Of a DNA stretch of 64,000 nt, positions 44,401-55,243 are shown piece by piece. Source of the DNA: Selaginella moellendorffii (Eukaryota; Streptophyta; Lycopodiopsida; Selaginellales; Selaginellaceae); NCBI RefSeq assembly GCF_000143415.4, contig NW_003314268.1:3237502-3301501 (forward strand). Reading direction: 5' to 3'. Position 1 is the stretch's first letter, and every line of letters begins with the position of its first letter. Position numbers and translations under genes: made by a program. The notes beneath the pieces were generated by a model. It worked only from the letters and a program-made list of their open reading frames with translations. It was not told the origin of the DNA and made no database searches.

Positions 44401-46416
44401 GTCGTCGCAAAGCACAGAAGCATTGTACAGAAGTTGCACAGCTGCTCGTCTTGCAAAAGGAAGTTTTACGTGCCGCAAACAAGCACAAAGTGCAGACGCA
44501 ATAAGAACCATTCCCTCGTGAGTGGGTACCTTGGATTTCCTAATTTCTTCTTTGAACTGCAAACGGCAAGAAACATTTAAAATCTTTGCAAACAATCAAA
44601 TTGAAAATTGATAAAAATTAAACCCGGTACCTCTTCGTCGTGCTTTGGTGCCACTTCTGCCATTTTCACAGCTGCCGCTTTCAGTCGATAAGAACAGGTA
44701 AAGCGGTCGGAAACGCTTGAATCTGACTGATGCTTTGTATGCTGAATCGAGGACTTGCTGTCTTTCAACAGCAGATTGATGTCAGTCAGCAAGTCATGCT
44801 GTGTTTGAGCATGAGAAGAACGAGATTTTCTTTGCAAAGGCGGTGATGGTGAAGTTATTCGAAGCTCCTTATCCAGGCAGTCGGCAGAAAAACTTTTGTC
44901 TTTGGCATCGCGAATCATCAAACTTCGAATTTCGGAAAATGAACTTTGAATAAGTGCAACCTGGTTTGAGAAGAGTGAGGACGAACGAAGAAAGAAACGT
45001 AAATTTACCCTTGAATCGCTCTCCAGATCCATAGTCCGAGTTAAGCAAGAAAACAGGTTGTGCAAAGCTGGAGAAAAATAGCTGGGAAACACGTCGTAAG
45101 CCCATGTTTCCAAGTAATCGTCACAAGAGAGCCGAGACTCGGGAACTACGTGAATCATTTGCAATATCATATTCTTGATTCCAGTGTCTGAGATCTGTAA
45201 AAAATAGAAACCATCAATAAAATTCGTACAAAAAAGAAGCATTTAGAGCCACAAAATAGCCAAACCTTCTCCAAAGACGGCAACGGATCGTAAAGTCTCT
45301 TACGATATCCCAGAAGTTGCGAGAGATCGAATAGAGCCTGTCCTTCGAGAAAAAGCTCAGCAATAACGCAACTGACAAAACGTCACAAAAATGTAAAAGA
45401 TTCAAGGAAACATATTTGACATACCCGAGAGAGAACATATCCATTGAAGGCTTGAGCGCTCCTCCTGGCGACACGGGTGACTCGGTTTTTGGATCATAGA
45501 AACGCTACAATGATAATGTCACGACCAGTAACCACGTAAGAAAGAAACAAAAGTACCTCTGGAGCTAAATAACATCGCCTACGGCCTCCAGTGTCGAAAA
45601 AGAATGAAAAATCCGCCGGATTATCATCTGGGATATAGGTTGGTTTGAAAGAGGCAAAGTCTGTAAGGTATATCCAGTTCCAAGACGTTACCAATACGTT
45701 CTCGCACTTGATATCTCCTGCACGAATTCCAAAGCTCACCAAAAGAAAAAAAAAACGACCAAAGAAAAAAGGAAAACAAGGGCGAAGCCAGAGACTCACC
45801 GTGGCATACACCGCGATCATGACTTTGTTTTACTGCATGTAGCAACTATAGAAATCATATCGTCAGTCGTAGATAATTTTTTTGTCCGAGATCTCTACCT
45901 GGAATGCTAGCCATTTCTTTTGGATCGTACTGAGGAAGGGACGAGTGCTAAGCCTCTCGTGCAAATTGCTAAAGAAGTATTGCCGGAGCAAATAAGCTGC
46001 CTTGTCCGTCTCGTGCCAGCGCTAGAAAGTACAAGAGAAAAACAAAGAAGAGTTCTTCAAAGAAAGACAAGGAGAATCCCTACCTGGAATGGCCAGACAT
46101 GCGAATTCTCAACATTTCGAAACTGCTCCCGGATCTCATTGAGCTTGCGCGCGTGCTCCTGCGAGAATCAAACCACAGCCGATCGACAGCGGCATTGCGC
46201 GAGAGAGAGGATTACCCTGAGGTCGAGGACGTCGCCGCGCTTGAAATACACCTTGACGAGCAGCAGACCTTCATCGTGCACGCAGAGGATCGCCTTGAAG
46301 AATCGCTCGCTCTTGCCGATCACCTCCTTGAGCACCAGATTGAACTCCGATGGGAGATCGTTGAGGTAGTACTCCGTCGGGGACGCCTGCGTCGTGCGAG
46401 CTAGCTTGTTGCCCAT
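41480..46416 (-). CDS. VPS15: VPS15 (regulatory pseudokinase-type subunit of PI3K/VPS34 complex)
   Basis: The scaffold/protein-kinase-like subunit that activates VPS34 in endosomal sorting and autophagy. Exon 1 (46416 downwards) starts [18 protein letters not shown] with an N-myristoylation glycine. Kinase-domain exons carry [14 protein letters not shown], and the catalytic-loop region [17 protein letters not shown]. They also carry [12 protein letters not shown] (DFA, not DFG) and CYLAPE. HEAT repeats follow, mainly in the large exon about 42148-44560. Then come WD40 repeats ending with [13 protein letters not shown] and the last exon [15 protein letters not shown] with stop at 41480-41482. 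About thirteen exons; introns of about 50-100 bp. Its 3' end was copied to 38860-39483. Confidence 0.92.
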
Positions 46417-46940
46417 GGGCCCTAAATCCTAAAGACATTAGGGCTGTCAAAAAAGAAAAAAAGAATTATCAATAATAATTTGGTTTATAGAACATAACTA
46501 CTGGAATGTTGACACAGTTTATAATTAATAGAAGTTTGGTCCTCTCGACGTTAACCAATCTCAGTGTTCCTAAATGTGAGTTCACCTCTACTGGATGGAG
46601 AGTAGTGGCTTCTGGTTGGTGCAAAAGAACCTGGTATATACTCTTAAATTCCACACCTGGAAAAGAAAATATGTTGACAACTTTTGCAAGAAAAAAGTTT
46701 ATCTTTACATGCTATAGGACTTTAGCCTGAAGAATGGGTCAAGCAACAATTGATTAAGTTTGGACCCAATCAGACAAAATGAAGTGCATTCCTGCTCCTT
46801 GCTCCTTGCTTCATTCCTGATCCGGTGTAGCTATCACAGGGGAACATCATTTGAAACCCAATCAGACAAAATGAAGTGCATTCCTTCCTTGCTTCTTGCT
46901 TCATTCTTGATCCGGTGTAGCTATCATAGGGAACATCAGG
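46417..46940. other. VPS15 upstream region with tandem duplicate
   Basis: The VPS15 promoter lies here. At 46764-46940 a ~90-bp unit is present twice. It begins acccaatcagacaaaatgaa and includes ttgatccggtgtagctatca, with small indels. No gene. Confidence 0.55.
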
Positions 46941-48711
46941 ATGGTTGCCAATATAGGAGAGGCCACGAATGTTCTAGAAAGGCTCAAGAATCACGCACTT
47001 ATCACTGAAGAAGAAGAAGAAAGTTACGACTATGTCGAAGTGCCGAAAAAAAAGAATTATTACAGGATTCACGATGCGTTGCTGGCTCTTGCTTTGCACA
47101 TCCTGGAACAAGAGGGCCCCAAGTGTTATTTAAAGGCTGGGCAGTCGCAGATGAGGGATGTGGGTGACGCCTTCACGAGTAACTACAGCAGGATTTCACT
47201 GGTCGATCGTGGAATTTCGGAAATCCCTCTACCTAAGAAGAACAGGGTCAGAGTTTCCACCACCACTTGCCTGCTCTTGGATTATAATACCCGTCTCACT
47301 GCATTGCCAAGCCTCTCTCTTTTCAAAGGCTTGAAGGTTTTGTGCCTGAGTCACACTGGGGTGGTAAGTTTGCCACATAGCATTGGACAGCTCAAGACTC
47401 TGGAAACTCTGGATTTGTTTTGGAATCCTTCACTCGAAAGCATCCCAAATTCACTGGGCAACTTGGCGAATTTATCATATATGAACTTAGGATCCTGTTC
47501 GAAACTCAAGTCTTTCCCTGTGGATGCTTTGCTCAAACTCACCAAGCTGGTCTACTTAAACGGAAATGCATGTCAGGGAATGTGGACATGCCACAGGCGG
47601 CATCATCGGCTTTTCAAACATAAGAAATCCTTAAACAGGACGTTTGGAAGACTTTATCTGGATGGGATGTTTCAGGCATTGACAAAGTTGGAGGTGTTGA
47701 TTATCAGTACAGAGTTGACTGTGGATCTACCAGCAAGCATAGGCAAACTGGCCCATTTCAAACAGTTGGAAATTCAGGCTTGGAAACAGCAGGGGGTAAC
47801 ATGTGACAGCTTCAGGGCTTGCCTGACCTTGACATTTTGAGACTGTTGGGACTTCCATTGTTAGGCTGGGACTGGAGCAGATTTCTGAGGTTGAGAACTT
47901 TGGAAGTGTCATGCTTTGGGCAAAGTGACTTTAAAGTAACCTCCAGAATGGAGAACTTGCAAGAATTAATTATTGAGGACAATGACCACTTTGAGGGGCT
48001 TCCTTTCTTAACACAGGTAATGTTTCCCATGCTAACAAGCCTCTCCCTCAGCAGCTGTAAAAACTTGATTGGCATTCCCACCATCTCTCAACTGGCATCA
48101 CTCAAGGTCTTCAAAATTCCCGTCCTCGCTGATGCATACCCAAGTCTAGCTAACCATTAAAGAAACAACTCCAAAAGTTAATAGAAAGCACACTATGTGG
48201 GAAACACTTTTTCATCTAGTTCCTTCTAAATCTAGAGACAATTCTTCTATGGTTCTGGAACAAAGTGACCACCATCAACATATTTGAGTGCCCATCACTG
48301 AGAGTTGTTAAAATCAAGTACTTTCCATTGCTTGCCTGTGTTGCATTTGGTGGCAAGTTCCCATGACTTGAAGATATACTCTCTGATGCATTTGAACAGC
48401 TTCTAGATGTCTCTCTAGGTGCCACAGATGCCTTCCCACAGTTGATGTGGCTGCAAATATAGGGCTTTGGTATTGACCAACTATCAGAATGGTTTGCATC
48501 ACTCACAATGTTGACAACTCTGGAATTTTGTTTTTTGGAGAACTTGGATATGATACCTGATGGTATTGCAAGGCTTCCTCTACTAAGGAAGCTTAATTTA
48601 GAAGCTTGCAAGAAGATGAACATGTTACCATTTGCAGATTCTAAGGATAGCTCCTTCTATCCATCCCTGGAGTTCTTATGCTTGAGAAACACATCTGTCT
48701 CTCAATAGCAC
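46941..48711 (+). pseudogene. NLR (NB-ARC-LRR) resistance-gene 3' fragment
   Basis: The translation begins inside the winged-helix subdomain of an NB-ARC protein (NVLERLKNHALI, IHDALLALALHILEQ). It continues through leucine-rich repeats (LTALPSLSLFKGLKVLCL, VSLPHSIGQLKTLETLDL, SIPNSLGNLANLSYMNL). Near 47820 the frame shifts to a second frame (FLRLRTLEVSCF, MENLQELIIEDN, LTSLSLSSCKNLIGIP), with a stop after about 48160. A third stretch (48508-48708; LENLDMIPDGIARLPLLRKLNLEACKK) follows. Coiled-coil and nucleotide-binding parts (P-loop, GLPL) are absent upstream, so it is a 5'-truncated, frameshifted relic. Confidence 0.85.
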
Positions 48712-49479
48712 CTCTTAGAACACCTTTGAAAAATTGCAAAGCTTTAGTTGGAGGATCAATTTTACAATATAGCACCCTCCTCTCTTACATGGCTACTCCC
48801 TTGCCACGCTCACTCCTCTTGGTGGCATGCTTAATCATGCCCAACTTTGCACCCAATGACTAACTCTAAATTAGTAATATTAAATTCTAATTAGTAGATG
48901 TTAATGACTATACTTTTATAATTAGCTTGTGAATGAACAACTATAATTTATACATATATGACCTATGCTTGGTTTAGGTTTTTCCTCATTATGTTTTATG
49001 TTTGTGCTTTTTATATTTTATTTTGGTGAGTGTATGGAATAGGGAAAGAGAATATAGGAAATGTATATATCTATTAGCCTAAAAACCTTACCTTATATAC
49101 AAGAGCAAGTGGTTCAAATCGAAATCAATCTAATGGCTATATTAGTATATAGCATCGTAACAGTCCACTTAGACCTCATATCATCCCCTTTTCTCATAAT
49201 GATGAAACCCCAAAAGGAACCCCAAAAGCATGACCAAAATGAGTCGTATAGAAAATAAACACTAAATGAGTTGGTGTAGAGTGAACCCCTTTATGATACT
49301 CCTAAAAGAAAGATGGAGCCCTCCATCTTTCTTTTAGGAGTGGGGTTCACTTTACACCAACTCATCTAAATATCTAATCTTTATCTTTATTTTTCTTTGC
49401 ATATTCTTTCATAAGTCATTACTTATTCATGTAAGGTCCCTTTGGTACTCGTGCGATTCCTTATTTTCTAAATGTATCT
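48712..49479. other. Repeat-rich spacer without gene
   Basis: No coding sequence supported. It contains a large hairpin (49265-49366). Around 49203-49237 lies ccccaaaaggaaccccaaaagcatgaccaaaatga, which recurs inside the inverted arms at 53485-53510 and 59095-59125. Confidence 0.5.
49265..49366. repeat. Long near-perfect hairpin (MITE-like)
   Basis: Left arm tgagttggtgtagagtgaac then cccc and actcctaaaagaaagatgga. The right arm reads the complement: tccatctttcttttaggagt then ggggttcactttacaccaac and tca. Arms are about 47 bp with a six-base insertion (tttatg) on the left. Confidence 0.9.
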
Positions 49480-51300
49480 TAGTGTCTAGACCTTTCATTG
49501 TAGTAGCACAAACAGGATGTTGTTGATGCCAAGGTCTCCACCTAGGAAATAGAAGTCACTAATCTAGAAAATGCCAACAATGCCGATAAGTGTGATCAAC
49601 TTCATCACACACCCAGTAATGGACATCATGGCCACGACCACATCCTCACCCTTGTCCTTGAACTTAGGCAACACCAACATGAACCTCCATTAGAACAAGA
49701 CCATCTTTTACAAGAGGTGGAGCTGAAGGACATGTAGTGAGAAGTGGAAGACACGTCATCTCATAATATTATGCCAGGAAAAGGGCATCATCAAAGGTAG
49801 TTGGAGCAAGTGCATGCATAAGTTCTACAAGATCTTGACGAAGTGCTAGTTACAATATTCCCAGCTTGATCCACTCTAATATATTTGGCTTGGCATAAAG
49901 CAAAAGGCTTGGGAAATGAATTCCAAACTATATCATCAACTCAGATGGCCCTTAACAAAGATGATGTAATTGTTGGAAGGCACTATCACATATCGTCAAT
50001 ATGTCCAAATGTACATTTGAAGATGTTTAGAAGAATACTCCAATCCTCATGAGTATTTGCACTTAAACCATTGTACCACTATAGCATTGTCCCTTAGAGA
50101 CACGTAAAAAATTCACGCAAACATCAAGCATAATCCCAAGAATGATATATAGCAATCATTGTAAAGTGATCGAATCAATGGTACACATCATCCCTAAGAT
50201 TCCCATAGAAGAACTTCGGCCGAACACGAGGATTGGCAACAAGAGTAGGAAGATCTATTGTACTATACTTTATGAATGTCACCATCAATTATATTTGGTT
50301 GTTCAATTGTAATTGCATAGCATTACGCAATTGTACCAACTGTTGCTCCAAAGTCAAAGGAGGAGGGGACTGTTACTCTACCATGAAGATGAATGAAGGA
50401 AAAAGAAAAAAAAAAAGAGATAGAAAAAATTAGAAGGAAAGGGAGATGTAAGCAATACAAAAGCTAGATCTAAACAAAAAGAAAAAGAAAAGAAATGGAA
50501 AAAACTAAAAAGAAAGGGAGATTTAGATAATGAAAAAGTTAAATCTAAACTAAAAATCCCAAATCCAAGCATTTAGGGACAATCAAAGTTGCTCCTCACC
50601 TTCACCAATGTGAGTGCATAGAAAAATAAAAGAGAATACAAGAAATATACATATCTATTAGCCCCAAAACCCTAGTTTATATATAGGAGCAAGTGGTTTG
50701 GATCAAGTGGCAAAGCTTCTTTGTGTTCGTGGCAAACAAGTGATGAAGTTCATAAAAATACTACACCAATGGCACTAAAGAATAGTATAAGGTTGCAAGA
50801 GTCCCTTTGGCTTCTCCTATAATATATTTACTTGTTGATAAAGCTTGTATAATTTATAATACTCAAAGATATCAGCCTTCATATTCCTTTAATAAAAATT
50901 GCATCTAATCAACTCATATATCTTCTTCCCCCCAAAATGCCTGGCCTCTAGACGATCATGATAGTAGAATAAAACTTGAGTAATTAATGCATCCATCTGT
51001 GGCAAATATACATGGCCATTATAGCAAAGAATCCCATCCACAATGAGAAATATGCTTCCATTTGGTTTTGCATCTTGAGCCTGAGCACTCTCAATAACTA
51101 CCCAAACTCACTAACCACTTTACTCAAATGATGACAAAACCATATTTATAATGTATCATATGATGAATACAAGATAAAGCATCTACTACTATATTTGATT
51201 TTCCCAGACGATGCTCAATAGAAAAATCCCCAAACTCCATGAGTTTGACCATTTAACGAACTCTTTTCACAAGAGGTTTATGATTTGTAAACATTATGAA
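49480..51300 (-). mobile_element. Ty3/gypsy retrotransposon relic
   Basis: On the minus strand the C-terminal-most recognisable part is an integrase zinc-finger region (about 50890-51000) with YNGHVYLP, FYYHDRLEARHFGGKKIYELI and YKLYKLYQQ, and GLLQP further on. The gag-like segment QSPPPLTLEQQLVQLRNAMQ lies at about 50300-50380. Stops and deletions abound. A 70-bp A-rich tandem duplication lies at about 50390-50560. Confidence 0.65.
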
Positions 51301-51306
51301 TACTGC

Positions 51307-51865
51307 TGTAAGCTCCTGAATTTGGACTTCCCGAGAGGTCACCCAGCCCAGTACTATTCAAACCCAAGGATGCTTAACTCCAAATATCCCAACACCCTTA
51401 ACCGATTGGAAAAGGGGGTGCACTCTTGTTCATGGGCCCTTTCCCTCTATATTTGAACCCCAACGGATCGTCTCTCGAGTCGTTCCCTTTGGTTGCTTAC
51501 AATCCACCATGCTTCCCTGCAAGTTCACGCCCTCGTGAACGGAAGCTGAGAGCCGCAGCTCTCCCGAGAGCCCCGCTCTCTTGACACCTTACCCCTCAGG
51601 TCGAGCCCAGCGGGAACAAACTGGACCAGCCAGATGTCAATCAACATGTGGTGTGATTCCCTTAGCCAACCAACAGAGTCGGACCCGAGACCTCTCTGAT
51701 ACCAAATGTAAGCTCCTAAGTTTGGACTTCCCGGGAGGTCACCCAGCCCAGTACTATTCAAACCCAAGGACGCTTAACTCCAAATATCCAAAGACCCTTA
51801 ACCGATTGGAAAAGGGTGTGCACTCTTGTTCATGGGCCCTTTCCCTCTATATTTGAACCCCAATG
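51307..51865 (-). mobile_element. TRIM-like miniature LTR retrotransposon
   Basis: Two direct repeats lie 205 bp apart: 51307-51501 (195 bp, TGTAAGC...GCTTACA) and 51707-51865 (same start, truncated at its right end). On the minus strand the repeat end TTACA is followed by TTTGGTATCAGAGAGG, a match to the initiator-tRNA-Met primer-binding site (51692-51706). A purine-rich tract (GCAGGGAAGCATGGTGG on the minus strand) lies beside the other LTR. The internal 205 bp has no coding capacity. Further copies lie at 58315-58456 and 59257-59490. Confidence 0.75.
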
Positions 51866-53040
51866 GAAGAGAAAACGGGCTATGCAGGACGCAACAGACT
51901 CATCTATTACAAGCAAGCGAGGGTGTATGTTCCAGAAGGGGAACTAAGGAAGGTGGCCTTAGAAGAGTGTCATGACGGACCTCTTGCGGGACATGGCGGA
52001 GTGCCCAAGACGATGGGCTTACTCAAGAGGAAGTACCATTGGCCAGATATGGCTAAGGACGTCCAAGACTATGTAAAGACATGTCCAACATGTCAGCAGG
52101 TAAAAGCCGTGACTAAGGCTAGTGGGGGCTTGTTGCAAAGCATCCCCATTCCAGATCGTCCGTGGAAATGTCTTACGATGGACTTCATCACGGGACTCCC
52201 CCCAAGCGAGGGGTTTGATGCAATATTCGTGGTGGTGGACCGATTTTCGAAAATGGCACATTTCATACCCACCACAACGGAGGTGGATGCGGAAGGTGTG
52301 GCAAAGCTATTCTTCGAACAAGTGGTTCGAGTGCGGGGAAGTCATTAATGGGCGAGCTATTGAAGGTCCTGTGGAACTCAGCATAGCCGAGTATCATGGA
52401 GAGTTGCCCGCAGTGGAGGCATTCACGGTGGAAAGACTTAGCATTTGGAATCTAGTGAGGGATTCCTTGGAACGGGCTCAACAAAGGCAAACCAAATACG
52501 CGAACCAGAAGCGTCGGGATGTAGAGTTCCAAGCTGGGGAGAAGGTGTGGCTGAACACCAAGAACCTCAGACTACCAAGTGGGATCAGCCGAAAGTTGAC
52601 CCAAAGGTAAAGATGCATGTATTCCTGTAAATGAATTGATCTTGAGTTCCTTAAGCAGGTTTGCGGGGCCTTACGAGATTGAGGCACGAATCGGTAAAGT
52701 GGCTTACCGACTCCGACTTCCTTGAGAGATGGGGAAGATGCACCCAGTGTTCCACGTGAACTTACTCAAGCCGTACTTTGAGGATCCGCTTCGCAAGGAC
52801 CAAGTGAGACCTTTACCTGAGGTTATCCAAGGGGAAGAGGAATAGGAAGTCGAGACCATCCTCAATGTGCGTAAGAGCAAGCGACAAGGACGCGAGGTGA
52901 GAGAGTTCCATGTGAAGTGGAAAGGATTTCCACACTGCGAAGCAACATGGGAACCGGAGGAGAACCTAGCGAACGCACGAGATCTAGTGGAGGAATTTCT
53001 GCAAGGCAGAACTCTATGTACTTATGCAAAATTCAATTAA
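51866..53040 (+). mobile_element. Ty3/gypsy chromovirus relic (integrase and chromodomain)
   Basis: The frame encodes the integrase zinc finger (ECHDGPLAGHGGVPKT...YVKTCPTCQQVK) and the start of the catalytic core (PWKCLTMDFITGLP, VVVDRFSKMAHFIP). After about 52345 the frame jumps to the integrase C-terminus (ERAQQRQTKYANQKRRDVEF, GEKVWLNTKNL, FAGPYEIEARIGKVAYRLRLP, MHPVFHVNLLKPY) with stops. It ends with a chromodomain (EVREFHVKWKGFPHCEATWE). The core domain between the two is deleted, so it is dead. The left end abuts the truncated TRIM LTR. Confidence 0.88.
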
Positions 53041-53198
53041 AAATATCAATTTGCAAAGTTGAGCAAGTGGCATATGTTGGGACCCGAAGGCGTGCCGAAG
53101 GTAAGCTAATTAGCATGGGTTGGATAGGTCGACCAGGCGTAGGGCACTACGCCCGACTCCCCGCGGGGATGTCGAATCCGTAGATGTATTCTACGGAG

Positions 53199-53255
53199 GT
53201 TGGGTTCGAGTCTCAACCCCCTAGTAAAGCAAGGTTGGGTTCAAGTCCCAACCCC
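53199..53255. repeat. Two tandem tRNA T-arm-like hairpins
   Basis: GGTTGGG-TTCGAG-TCTCAACCCC and, 12 bp on, GGTTGGG-TTCAAGT-CCCAACCCC. Each can form a 7-bp stem with a TTCRA loop. Other tRNA parts are not seen. Confidence 0.5.
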
Positions 53256-53443
53256 ATACTAGGGCGTGGTGAGGTGAGGGGTATAGGGACACCTATATTC
53301 CGTTGTCATGGGCTCTTGGCCGGGGAGGCTAACTTAGGCACACCGCTAAGTGGGGGGATGCCCCCGGAGACATGGTCAACAAGTCGTAGGATAAAACGAG
53401 ACGTTCGATGTGGGCATCGAATTTCTTCTATGGGTGGTGGAGT

Positions 53444-54158
53444 TGTAAGGAACCAACTCGCCGAGGTGTCATAGGATAAAAGAACCCCAAAAGCATGACC
53501 AAAATGACAAAGAGTTCATCGGATGGGACCAAGTCGAAGATCGAGTCCAAGACCGACTCTAGGACCGAGTTCGAGATAGAGTCCGGAATCGAGTCCGAGA
53601 CCGACTCGGGGACCGAGTTCGAGTCTGAGTTCAAGACCGAGTTTGAGACGGAGTCCGAGATCCGAAATCGGGTCCGAGACCGAGTCCGAGGTCGAGTCCG
53701 AGGTCGAGTCTGAGATCGGGTCTGAGATCAAGTCCGAGATCGAGTCCGAGACCGAATCCGAAGTCGGATCCGAAATCGGGTCCGAGATCGAGCCAGAGAC
53801 TAAGTCCAAATACTAATACGGGTCAAGGGGTGAAAGCCCAAAGCGTGCGTCTCCCAGGGAGGGGGGGCTGCAGGGGGTTCCAAAAGTATAGTAGGGATAG
53901 TGAGGTCCAGGAACCAGTCTTGAAGGAACTCTCCAGTGGTGCTTCCAAACTGACTTGAGGTTGAGATTGGGGCCGAGGGGCCGTGGGTGGGAGTGAGCAT
54001 GGGCTTGAGTGGTGCCAGAGGGGCCACCCAGGGAAGTGCTCAAGAGCAGCTCCCACTCCCAAAAGGGAAACCGACTGCAGTGCTCCCGGCTCATGTGGAG
54101 TGGTGCCCCACTTGAGTACCTTGTGGCTCATTGGTCCTCGCCCTTCCTAGGGGCTTGG
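53444..54158. repeat. Left arm of a ~700-bp inverted repeat pair with minisatellite
   Basis: Begins TGTAAGGAACCAACTCGCCGAGG and matches the reverse complement of 58457-59160 over nearly its whole length. The part 53510-53800 is a degenerate 6/12-bp tandem array of GAGTCCGAGAYCGA-type units. It yields Ser/Asp-rich or Glu/Thr-rich low-complexity frames on the two strands, which I do not call as genes. Confidence 0.85.
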
Positions 54159-54976
54159 GCCTTTCCTTCGGGATGGAAGTGGGGGGGTAGAGGTACCCAT
54201 ACCAGGCCGTTAGGCTACGGTGTTTCGCCCCGACGTCCCAAAGCAAGTGCTGCACCCAAGGCTTGGGATTTAGAGGGTCCCATGATCAAGTCTTGTGGTA
54301 CCAAGGGGTGGTAGGAATCTGAAGGCTTGGTGTGCTTGGCTGCTTGTGCCTGCGGGGAGTGTAGTCGAACCTTAAGTCCAGTCTAACCCGGGGAGGGGGA
54401 TTGGGAGAGATTTGGGAATCCGTAGATGGATGGCTAACACTTCGTTGCTCGTGTAGTGAGTAGCTGAAACCAAGTAGGACCAAGTAGGAGCTGGTACCAT
54501 AGGCGAGAACCTTGGTGAGGGAACTTAGCACAGGCCAAGGCAGAGTTGGTCGGATAGACGAGGTAAGTTGGCAAATTGGAAAGGAAAAATTTGTGGCTTA
54601 CATTATGTTTTATCCCTCACTATGACATGGAAAATGCTTGCATAAAATTTTAACATTTTCAGTAAAGGAAAATGACACTCAGGGACTATATTGAGAAACT
54701 TACTCGCTTGATTAATTGGGTTCTCACAAAAGATCCAGATTAGAACAAATCCTACTTTATTTATGGCTTTTATAATGAGAGCCCATTGCACTGCCACTCC
54801 ACTATAAGCTTTAAGGTAGGTTAAGTTCCTTATTGTAACATGCCTTAATAGAGCTTCCCTTTGACCAATGTTGACCATATGGTCAAAGCTGATACTTAAT
54901 AATTCTTTCCCCCCTAACAAAGTCCTTATCCCAAGGACTAGTTGTACCAGTAATCATCTTTTCTAGGGAACCCTAC
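54159..54976. other. Repeat-derived spacer, no gene supported
   Basis: Continues the GC-rich sequence to the right of the left arm to about 54550, then AT-rich DNA. ORFs at 54286-54531 and 54603-54920 lack recognisable domains. Confidence 0.4.
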
Positions 54977-55243
54977 TCAAGCTCTTGATCCATCTTCCAC
55001 AGCCATATACATTAAGGGTGCATTGGGTTTTTCATTTCGAGATAGTACACCTTTCAACTGGCTGACATAAAATACCAGATAAATTTTCACCTTAATTGGC
55101 AGTCGCACTTGATAAGTTGCCTTACCAATGCACTCCAGTACTTCATATGAACCAGTATACCAATGAGAAAGTTTATCACTCTTCCCATTCTGCAAAGGCA
55201 CTAAGGTGTTATATTGCTCATTTGACAGAAAGATCACTTGCAT
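54977..55243 (-). pseudogene. Ty3/gypsy integrase C-terminus relic
   Basis: Minus-strand frame with KLSHWYTGSYEVLECIGKATYQVRLP and VFYVSQLKGVL, the typical region after the integrase core (KLSPRYYGPYKVLERIG...HPVFHVSQLK). Short fragment opposite in strand to the relic at its right. Confidence 0.8.

Noticed and set aside
53495-53809. Ser/Asp- and Glu/Thr-rich ORFs
   Set aside because: They are read-throughs of a 6-bp-period minisatellite within an inverted repeat, open on both strands.
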